A program made the position numbers and the translations under genes. Under the pieces are notes generated by a model. It made no database searches. It was not told the origin of the DNA and worked only from the letters and a program-made list of their open reading frames with translations. Source: Gelatoporia subvermispora B (lineage: Eukaryota > Basidiomycota > Agaricomycetes > Polyporales > Gelatoporiaceae). From it: a stretch of DNA of 33,156 nucleotides. The stretch spans positions 580,892 to 614,047 of the forward strand of contig KB445809.1 in assembly GCA_000320605.2 (NCBI GenBank), written 5' to 3'. Shown in pieces: positions 19,225 to 29,100 of the stretch (position 1 is the stretch's first letter; each line of letters starts with the position of its first letter).

Positions 19225-20631
19225 ATGTCTGAGCACACTACTACCTTCAACCTCCCAGACACACTGGCCAATTGGCCTTGGCCTCGCATGTTGAACCCAC
19301 ACTATCAAACTGCGAAGGTGGCTTCCTCTGCGTGGACCGAGAGCTTCAATGCTTTCCGTCCCAAAGCACAGAAAGCTTTTAATCTGTGCGACTTCAGTAA
19401 GTTACATGCTAGCGCAAGAACTGCCGTTGCTCATCACTGCGGCACCCTGTCTAGATCTCCTGGCGTCCCTTGCTTTCCCTCTGGCTGACGAAGGTGACTA
19501 GATGCCTACGCATCCTCGCGAGCCTTTGTCTGACTGTTCGCGATGTAGCACGCTGCCGCACCGCCTGCGACCTCATGAACCTCTTCTTTGTCTTCGACGA
19601 ATATTCTGATATCGCCGACGAAGGCACCGTTCGTCAACAAGCCGATATTATCATGGACGCTTTGCGTAACCCACACAAACCTCGTCCCAAGGGAGAATGC
19701 ATCATCGGCGAAATTACCAGACAGTAAGTCGGGTTAATCCGCATCTTGATCCGCGATTAATTGGTGACAACTAGGTTCTGGGAGAGGGCCGTTGAGACGG
19801 CCAGCCCGTCGTCGCAGCGCCGCTTCATCGAGACATTCGATGCCTATACGGCCTCCGTTGTTCAGCAAGCGGAGGATAGGACACACTCGTATATTCGCAG
19901 CATTGACTCCTATCTTGCGGTTAGACGAGATACGATTGGCGCAAAACCCTCGTTCACAGTCATGGAGATGGATATGGATCTCCCCGATGAAGTCTTGCAT
20001 GACCCTGCGGTCGCTAACTTGACCCTGTGGTGCATCGATATGCTTATTCTTGGAAATGTGAGTTGCTATGGATGTTGTCGAGACCCAGGATGCTGATGCG
20101 GACCGCCAAGGACATTTGCTCTTACAACGTCGAGCAAGCTCGCGGAGATGATGGTCACAACATCCTGACAATCGCACAGCATGAGCTCAAGGCAGATCTC
20201 AATGGCGCATTGAAGTGGGTGAAGGAATACCACGATGAGTTAGTGACGAAGTTTTTGGAGAACGTGGACAAGGTGCCGTCCTTTGGACCGGAGCTAGATC
20301 CTCAAGTCGCGCGCTATGTCGACGGATTGGGCAACTGGGTACGCGCGAATGACCAGTGGAGCTTTGAGAGCCAGCGCTACTTCGGCACGAAGGGACTCGA
20401 GATCATGAAGCACAGGACGGTCGCTCTTTTGCCGAAAGTCTCCGAGCGGCCTGATGCCGCTCAGCCATCGGTGCGTTCACCTCCCGCGTCGATGGAAAGT
20501 ACATGGCTGATTTTTCATAGGTGCTTCCGATGCTCACATCGAAAGCATCCGAAGTTTCCCCTTTCCCGATGCTTTCTGTATGTCTCTGCGCCATCGTAGG
20601 CTATCTGATCAGAGCTCTCGTTTTCCTGTGA
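19225..20631 (+). CDS. Sesquiterpene synthase (class I terpene cyclase)
   Basis: It ionises farnesyl diphosphate with Mg2+ and cyclises the cation. Six exons: 19225-19396, 19455-19493, 19549-19723, 19775-20057, 20111-20470, 20521-20631; 1140 nt, 379 aa. The aspartate-rich motif is D87-E-Y-S-D91. The NSE motif N223-D-x-x-S227-x-x-x-E231 is completed only after splicing at 20057/20111. An RY pair is at 312-313 (SFESQRYFG). All metal-binding motifs are intact. The N-terminal [20 protein letters not shown] resembles agaricomycete enzymes that make 1,11-cyclised products such as protoilludene, but product is not readable. The start at 19225 fits the family; an upstream in-frame ATG at 19159 would add 22 aa. 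Odd: the last exon encodes a hydrophobic tail ([20 protein letters not shown]). Unspliced read-through would instead end at 20599. No P450 or other pathway gene is visible beside it. Confidence 0.9.
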
Positions 20632-22530
20632 AACATTCGGGTGATACTAGCACGGATCTCACTGACTCTCGTACATAATTCCAGTTAATCATGTAGGCCG
20701 TGGCGACATACTGTACTTGTTAGAGTATAATGCGCACTCTAGAACAATATAACACGCTTTGCTGAATACAAATGCCGCGGACTGTGTTGGTTGCAGGCTG
20801 TGAAGACGATGCAGTCCCCACGCGGCGATTTTAGCTACCACGTGGTTTGACTCAGCGCCAGCTGTGTCAATCTCTTGAATCTCGCCAGAACCGCAAACTT
20901 GCTGCGATCCTGACGTCCTGTTATTCGCTGAGGGAGACCTTTGAAAGGGAAAGCGTCTTCGCCTCAAAATGTCATCAGCTGTGATAACAATCTCACATGA
21001 TACTTCGCGATGACGAAGGCTCTAATAATACTGTTTTTCAGATTTCTAGCGCATCCCGATCTTTTGCGCATTCTCTGAACTGCAAATCTTGCTCATCCCT
21101 GTTCGACAACAGCACTGACACACTCCAGTTGACTGAAGCGATACCTCGTGAGCGTACCTAGATCTCCTCGGTCCAGTTCCACGACACCGCTGTCGTTCGG
21201 TAGTAATGAGATCCTCCTATTATGGTGGTTGGTTGACCAGACGCTTACTATTGGTGCAAGTTCTCATGTTTGTCGGCGCAGTCTATATCATTGCATCGGT
21301 TTTCTCGGGTATCCGATATTGCACACCCAGAACCGGGTACCGTACTCTCGCTTGAGCGGACGTGGCCGATGATTTGAATTGTGCCATGGCTCGCGATATA
21401 CGTCCCGCACTTTCTAGCTTCTCTCTTCCGAGTTCTCTTGTCCCTCGCCTCAGTAATCCGCTGAACCGCCGGTGTCTTTGCAGCTCCCTTCATGAAACAA
21501 CATAGACGTTTGGCCGACAGTGCATGGCCCGAGGAAAACAGGCGCCGTGGCTGACTGCGCTGTGTTCGAAGCCTAACATTGAACATTTTATACATTCCCT
21601 GACCCCTTGTTGTTGTCCACTCCGGTTGTAGAGCGTCAAGGTGTACTTTCGAAGTTAAGGTAATGAGGATGACTTGTGAGGCAGGACGGAAATTACCCTG
21701 CATCGGCGTGAAACCGCCCGTATCACCAATCTGACGCACTGCATCAGTAATCTATCGAGTTTCCTTTTACGGACCTTATCTGCCTGAGGCGTCCTTGGCC
21801 TTCAGGCAAGGTGCTCTCAAGTCATCAAGACAAAATAAGTAGGAGTGCGCTCTTGAAACGCCTTTGTGACTTGAGCGTGTCTTTTTCGAGACTTTTTTCG
21901 GACTCATTTTGTGCCTTGCACAGTGACTTACTGCGACTTCTAGCGACTTTTCGCAAGTGCATTCAGGTCATTCAAGGCACGGCAAGTTGATCCAATTCCC
22001 CCTCAAGTCGCAATTAAGTCATGAGCATAGCAATTGGTATTGAGTCCGAAACCTGCCATACGTGAGTACTAACACGAGTCCAAGTGGAGCGATACGAAGA
22101 CTACTGAGACAGCGATACCGTAAATCAGACAAGGCGCCACGCAGTGATGTGCACGAGAAGAAAGCTCCAAGACCTACCGGCCAAATGTGCAAAGAAGGGA
22201 GATATTAGTATAGGGCAAGACCGTAAAGAGAAGCATACGGAGTAGGAGGCATGGGATGGAGGGAAGCATAGGAACAGTAAGACGAAAGAGGAGTGCATGG
22301 GGGAAACGAAAGGGGCATGTAGATATATATGATGCGTGTATGGGAATGACAAAGAGAGCGTCCGAAACAAGTGATGTTCCTTGAAGATGTCGCTCGATAG
22401 TCGCAGAGTCGAAGATGATGACGGCGTGTAAGAAGATGGCGAGAATTGAGAGCTATCGAGCGGAAGCAACCTGCAACGGCCCGATCACAACCAGTCAATC
22501 TACAGAATAAAGTATACTCGGAGCACCTAC
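20632..22530. other. Intergenic region between terpene synthase and transposon genes
   Basis: About 1.9 kb without a supportable gene. A 163-codon minus frame (21248-21739) has no motif and is rich in Arg, Thr and Ser as expected of chance reading. The left end of the Plavaka transposon probably lies in the right part, but I found no convincing terminal inverted repeat or CACTA terminus. Confidence 0.4.
21819..22020. repeat. AAGTC/GACTT-rich segment
   Basis: AAGTC or its complement GACTT occurs eight times in about 200 bp, in both orientations. Part of it (about 21826-21920) can pair with itself: CAAGACAAAATAAGT against the complement of ACTCATTTTGTGCCTTG. It could be a decayed inverted-repeat element or a clustered binding site near the transposon end. 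No target duplication was found. Confidence 0.35.
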
Positions 22531-25500
22531 TCAATCTGAGACCACAATGTCGTCCTCGTCCTCATCGGAGTCGGACTCCTCTGGCTCTACTTCACCATAG
22601 CCGACGCCGCCGCGCTGGTAGGTCTCGTACACCTCTACAGCCGCATCGAAGATGACAGTGATCTTCGCTTGAGGCATCGTCCTGATATGCGTGGCGAACT
22701 TGACGAGCTTCCTTCCGTAATTGTCCGCGCTGAAATTGAGGTCTCGCTTGCTTTTCTTCTGCGTTTTCGGATCAATTGCCTTCTTGAGCTCGAACTTGAC
22801 GACGTGGCCAAGGGCATTCTTGTGCAGCTTCACACGATCCTTGCAATAGAGCTGGAAGACGCGGTAGAGCTGTACGACGAAGTTTTAGTAATAGAAAAGA
22901 TAGATCAGAGCGGAAGTACTGCAGTTGTAGCGAGAGCCAAAGCTCCGCGAGGGGACACCTCGCCAAACGCCGGAACGTCAAACGCGTCGCTGACGGCAGA
23001 AGCGTGCTCTGCAAGCACCCTGGAGATGATTTTCGACTTGAATGCGCCACCTCGGACAGGCTGGCAGTGTGCAATATCATTCAGTGACTTTATATGTCAA
23101 TAGAATCATGAGAAGACATACCTCTCCGTTGTCGGAGTCATCCCACTCAGAGTAGATGAAACGAGAACTCCCTTTCATCATCATGCAGAAGAACTTCCGC
23201 TGCTGGACATCGCGGTACTTCTTCTCGGCCTGGAGGTTGCGAGAGAAGATGCTCTCCACTACAGCCATTGCTGTAACCGCAATGTTGTGCTTGTAATCCC
23301 ATACGCGCTGGCGAGCCTGGAGAACAAAATTGTAGTCAATTTTGCGAGCGATTCATGGCTGATCTTTCACTCACCAGCTGCCAGATCAGGCTCTGAGTGG
23401 TTAAGATCTCGGGGTGATTGTCACCGAGCACCAAGTCGTAGATAGACTGGATGGCACTCAACGCGCTCTGATCTGTGATGTAAAAGGGATTTTGCTGGCC
23501 GCCGATCCACTCGATGTACGTGGCCACAATGCGCGGCCAGATCGCCTTGACGTAGCCTGGCAATTGGTCAGTATTCGGACGGTTCCTCTTAGGCTTTTCT
23601 CCGTCATCATTCCGTCGGCGTGCACGCCCTTGCTGATTTCCGTCTTGATCTTCGTCATCGTTCTCGCTGCTCTCATCTTCATCCTCGTTGTCTTCAGCGC
23701 CGTTGTCGATATGAGCCCCCGCGACAGGCTGTGTGCCACCGCCTTCGATGTTGTCGTCCCCGGGCTCGTCGAGCTCTGCGTCCTCGACCTCCTCCTCAAG
23801 CTCGATGTCGTCGTCGCTTCGGTACCTGGGAGCTTCCACACCTAGAACAAATTGTCAGTAGTATCACCACGAATTGAGTATTTTTTTCATAACTTACGTG
23901 CCAGTGGGGCCTTGGTAGCAACACTAGGAGCATTGCTGGTCTTCTGCGAGACATTGGTGGCAAACTTGCGGCTCAGCATGGCCTCCTGCGTCGTGTTGAC
24001 AGTACGGCCATGGGACGAGGAGGGAGCACGAGTGGGAACAGGCTGGGCAGTGTCCACATCGACCATGTCGGCGTCGGTGTTGTTATTGTCGTAGTCGTCG
24101 TAGTCGATGTACACCGAGCCCTGTAAAGTATTAGAATATATACCACAAGCTTGCGTTAGTACGTACCGACTGCGTAGTGCGATTCAGAACCCTTGCCGGG
24201 ACAGACCGAGCGGCCTCTCGCTCGATTGACTCATCGATTTCAAAAATATCATCTTCGCTGTCTTCTCGCACGCGGATAACGGGCACCTCCGGTGGAAGTA
24301 CAGCTGAATTATCTGCCAATACGTACAATCAGTAGGAATGGAACCAAGTCATAATTTATGGCACTCACCAATGACAGCGGAAGACGTACTTTTGTTTTCG
24401 CCGCTGTATTGCGAACACTCAGCGCGATGAGCAGATGATCCATCCCGCTTCTTGAAGCCCGGGAAGCAGTCTGGATCATCATCGAGAATGCGGGGGTACT
24501 GTCTGCGTCGGGGTCCAGGCTCGGTGACAGGGGACATTGGGACATCCCTCATCTCCACATCCTGGACCTCCACAGGTGCGACGTGCGTTGGGGTTGAGCT
24601 GGCCTTGGCTTTCTTCTTGGGGGGACGGAAGACTTGGTCCGAGCTTGATTCGTCGATGCTGACAGTCTTTGGATGACCACGAGAATTTCGCTTAGCAGAC
24701 GCGCGAGATCGCACGGTTGCTGTCGTCCCCCCAGACGTGTTCGTGCTGGTGGTCTTGCTTGAGATGCTTGAGAGGGCCGACCGCGCGGTTCCTTTGCTGC
24801 GATTACTGCCGCCGCGTGTTGCGGTCTTCTTCTTGACGTTCCACATCTGGTTATCAATCCTATCAAAATAATCATCAACCAGACCAGGGTTGTCATCGTC
24901 GCTGAGGGAGGCGATGAAAGTATGATAGTACAATATCGATACAGTGAGAGGGAAGCGCATATCGGATGGGGGTAAGAGTACACGTGTCGTTCGACTGGCC
25001 ATCAGACAATTATAATATGCTTAAGGTAATAAGTCTCACCTTCCATTCGGAGCTGCTTTCTTCTTCCGGTTAGCCGATCCGACCGTTTTCCTAAGGGGCT
25101 CCTCCTCTGAGCTCGCGATCACGATCGGCCTTGAATTAGGTACCTTCCGAAGGGCCTGAAGCTCCGCTCTGGCAGAAACCTTCTCCGCGGCAGCTCTAGT
25201 TTGCTGGGGCCCCTGCTGATCGGAGTCGCCGATAGTGTTGGATTGAATCTCCGCGTCTCCTGGAATAGCGCCTCCACCAGAGCGGGCACCCCGCCCAGTC
25301 TTGCTAGGTCTCAAGATGTTTCTACTGGCCCTAGACACTGTCGCTGCATATATCTGTCAGTTAGCAAGCATATGACAACGATCCCGACATGACCGAGCTT
25401 ACCTGGTGGTTCTGTGCCTCCCAGAGCATCCTCAGTCTGCTTCTCTGTCTCGTTTCCTCCCGATATTTCTGCTTCTTCTTCTCGAGCTCTGGACCCTTTG

Positions 25501-25837
25501 CTAGCTGAGGAATTCTTCCCCTTGGACTTGGATACGCCTACGTCACCAGTGTCAGAAGTCTGAGCGCATGACCGGCGAATATAGACTTACTGGGAACCTG
25601 GGCAGCGTTGCGGGGCTTCACGCGCGCCTGCTTCTCCATTGCGTCCTCCGTCCGTAGTTCATCTTGCATCTGCGCAATAGACTTCTTCATCTTTTGTGAC
25701 TCTGCTGCGGCTTTCTTGGTTTCTGCTTCCTTTGCCTGGCGCTCTGCTTGTACTACCTCCTTTGGCCGGCGAGTTGTCTGAGGTAGGTCAATAACCCCAG
25801 GCCGCTTGGATGCATTTCCTGCGCGGGTGCTGACCAT
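22531..25837 (-). CDS. Companion protein of the Plavaka element, function unknown
   Basis: Ten exons: 25591-25837, 25403-25537, 25040-25343, 24369-24901, 24167-24312, 23898-24120, 23375-23841, 23122-23316, 22920-23060, 22531-22869; 2730 nt, 909 aa, with all junctions in frame. The first ~630 residues look disordered. They start MVSTRAGNASKRPG, then a charged coiled-coil-like stretch (VVQAERQAKEAETKKAAAES), Ser/Thr/Lys-rich linkers and a long acidic run at about 535-600. A C-terminal folded region follows, from about LPGYVKAIWPRIVATYIEWI to the end, and the protein closes with another acidic tail. I do not know the fold; it resembles a family multicopy in mushroom genomes (possibly DUF6532-like, unconfirmed). 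Its head-to-head position with the transposase suggests a transposon accessory protein, as TnpA is in CACTA elements. It could instead be an unrelated host gene. Confidence 0.75.
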
Positions 25838-26116
25838 GGTAAGTGGAGAAATACAGCAAGATGAGTGATGCGTTGGCAAGCTGAGACGTCCAAAAGCGTG
25901 GCGTCTACTTATGTACGTACTTTAGCAAAGAATCATTCAATCTTATCTCCGGATACACGCGGCATGCACGCATCTTCTTTACCGGAGCTGCATGTACGCG
26001 ATAGGACATTATAATTGTTCCTATTGCACGCATCTTCCTTGCGAGGTGCATGCGTGCGATAGGACGTTATAATTGTCGCTATCTGTGTTCAGTTTTCGGT
26101 ACCCCTACCTCGCCAA
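25838..26116. promoter_or_regulatory. Bidirectional promoter of the two transposon genes
   Basis: A 279-bp gap between the start codons of the companion gene (minus) and the transposase (plus), so it must contain both promoters. Its centre is a 60-bp tandem repeat. TTATAAT occurs once in each unit and could be a TATA-like element. Confidence 0.7.
25966..26085. repeat. 60-bp tandem repeat with hairpin potential in the shared promoter
   Basis: There are two units, 25966-26025 and 26026-26085. Each begins GCACGCATCTTC and carries GCGATAGGAC(A/G)TTATAATTGT. In the second unit GCACGCAT (26026-26033) and ATGCGTGC (26050-26057) are perfect inverted repeats. In the first unit the right arm has decayed. 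The differences between units are mostly single bases, so the duplication is old enough to have drifted but is still obvious. Confidence 0.85.
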
Positions 26117-29100
26117 ATGCCCCGCAGGCAGTTCCTCAAGTGCCCGTACCCGGGCTGCGGGCGATGTGTCCGAACGCATGCAGGCATGACAAATCATGTC
26201 CGCAGATTCCATTCGCATCTTCCTCCTGCCACCATTGTCTATGAGAGTGATTTCTCCTCTAGATCAAGCTCATACGATGAAGATTCATTGCATTCCAATG
26301 ATGAGGACAGTAGCTCTGACATTGGCAGCACGCACGCCATTCATCAAGATGCTGAATCATCGCCACCACCATCTGATGATGAGGACGAGGATGTTGATAT
26401 GCCTCATCAGGAAGTACCGGACCCCCGCGTGCTGCCGCACGGGGTGTACATGATGCGCGAACATCACCCGCTTCTCAATGGCAGGTTATTTCGCTTTTAT
26501 TGGGAACACAACTGACATAATAACCTGACACATACAGGCCGTCCATGTGATGAGAATGGCGCGTTTGTTCCATCAGACGCAGAGCCTCCTTCTGATACTG
26601 CTCCGGCTACAAGCGAATTCCACCCGTTCTCTGATCGTGTCCAGTTCGAGACAGCAGACTTTTTGTTCACTCGAAATCAGATGTCTGCAGGAGACATTGA
26701 TTTTCTGTCACTTCTATGGGCAGCGACACTAGCCAAGCACAGTGATACGCCACCATTCTCAGGTGCCAATCAGCTTTACAGCACCATCGACTCCATCCCC
26801 TTCGGGGATCTTCCTTGGAAGTCCATGACTCTTCGTCATCGACATGATGACCCTAATCCTCCTGAATGGATGACCGCCGGCTACAAGGTTTGGTATCGCG
26901 ATCCCCTAGAGCTCTTGCGCAACATGATCAGCAACGTCGACTTCGCGGATGAATTCGATTACACCCCAGTTCGAGAGCACACCGCGGATGGAATACGTCG
27001 CAAAGATCTGATGTCCGGAGATTGGGCATGGCAACAAGCGGTAGGATCGCAACATGAGCTACTGCAGAAAGTCACTGAATTTCGACACACAGGATATCAT
27101 TGCTCAAGATCCGGATACACATGGCTCAATGTTCGTGCCCGTTATTCTTGGGAGCGACAAAACTACTGTTTCTGTCGCAACCGGCCAAAATGAGTACTAC
27201 CCCCTATACATGTCAATCGGAAATGTACACAACACTGTCCGGCGTGCTCATCGGAACGCCGTTGTTCTGGTGGGATTCCTTGCGATACCAAAAAGTAAGA
27301 ACATTTCTATTACTTTGAGAAATCACAGGCCTGATCTTATCTTCAGCGGACAAAGCACACGCCGACAGCGTTCAGTTTCGTAAATTTCGTCGACAAGTTT
27401 TCCACATGTCGCTATCCGGCATTTTACACACAGTGAAGGCTGCAATGTCAAAGCCCGTCGTGATGAGGTGCCCCGACAGACACTTTCGGCGTGTTGTGTT
27501 CGGGCTCGGCCCATACATCGCCGACTACCCTGAGCAGGCACTGCTCGCCTGTATCGTCCAGGACTGGTGTCCCAAGTACGTACGCACACTCTCAGAATTT
27601 TCCATCTAATCATTTTTCGATAGATGCTTTGGAAAACCTCCAGATCTCGACATCATGTGTGATCGTCGTGAGCGCAATGTGACGGAAGGCATAATGCTTG
27701 CCTACGAGCGCGGACACTACAGCCAGGGGCAGCTGTGGGATGACTTTGGGATGCTCGTAGATGTTGTGGTAAGATCTCACTCTGCTCATACTCTTCGTCA
27801 TGTCAGTGCTTGCACGATGCTTGTGTGGTGATGCACAAGACATTTTTTGGGTTGTCTCACGGGGACGATTTGAGGGCGCTTGCATTTTCATCCCGTCATT
27901 TAATTCATGAGGTTCTACCGTCAGAACTGATGCGGTACATACCCTATGATATTCCTTTGCAGAATATTTATGAAGGTAAGACATACCGCCGGCGCCTGGT
28001 CCCGACGTCGGGCGCCGGCGCTATATCCCGACGTCGGGCAGCCTAGACTCTTCCCCTCTTAGTCTCAAACAATCATTCCATCTCATTCAACCAAGAGCCT
28101 TCAACATGTCTCGTGAGTTCTGGATGCCTCGCTCAAAAAATTATATTCGCTAACAATAATCAGATTGGCGCAGGCATCTTTCGAACTATGTGCAAGAGAC
28201 TGGCGATGCTTTCAAGATGTTCCGTGAATTAGAGAGCAGCGGACAAGCTAGGGAACCGACGTTCACTGCCCGAGTCTACAGTGAGTCGTATAGCTGGTGA
28301 CTGTAGCGCAGAAATGACCATTTTTGTAGTCAATGGAGTGCTCTTTGGAATCGGCACAGCGAGGACCAAGGTTGAAGCTGAAGAGACTGCGGCAGAGCAG
28401 GCCCTTCGCACTATATGGAGCATCATGATCGAGCGTGCAGAGTCTGCATGAGTAGTGGTTTCTTTCGACGCTGTCCCAGCGATAATGCATTTGGTTTCAT
28501 CCCGTCTTTTTCTCGTTCATTTGCGCTCCGGAACATACTCGTGAGACATTCCCAGTGCACATGTGAAGTGCCTAGGTCCGTCCCCAAACGGGCCTGGGCA
28601 CTGTCTTGTGTGCCAATCACAAAACTTGGATAGTTGAGCTCGTTATCTTTATGCTAACCGTTTTGTTGACTTTGCAGCCATTTACAAACGACTTTCCACG
28701 TGCCGATATCCATGAACTCCTCGCGCCCGATCTATTGCATCAGATCATTAAAGGTGCATTTAAAGATCACCTCATCTCGTGGGTTGAAATGTATCTCGAG
28801 AGGACACACGGCCCTACTGGCGCAAAAAAGATTCTGGCAGATATCGACCGACGGTACGTACTCAGATACATGTAATATCGCATTGTCATTGACTTTAATC
28901 CACAGAATTGCATGCGCCCCACCATTTCCTGGCCTTCGTCGATTCCCTCAAGGGCGGGGATTCAAACAATGGACAGGTAACGACTCTAAAGCATTAATGA
29001 AGGTCTGTCCTGTGATTCATTGATGTGCACGCACCGAGATCAAGCAAATTAGGTCTGGCTTCCGGCAATTGTGAGCTATGTTCCTTCTGATATGGTGCGT

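Noticed and set aside
21248..21739. 163-codon minus-strand ORF
   Set aside because: Long for chance but with no recognisable domain and with composition typical of non-coding reading. No flanking exons found.
27886..28506. 12-bp direct repeat TTTCATCCCGTC flanking the nested dsRBD gene
   Set aside because: Surrounding similarity is weak and the copies do not sit at a clean insertion border, so I do not treat it as a target duplication.
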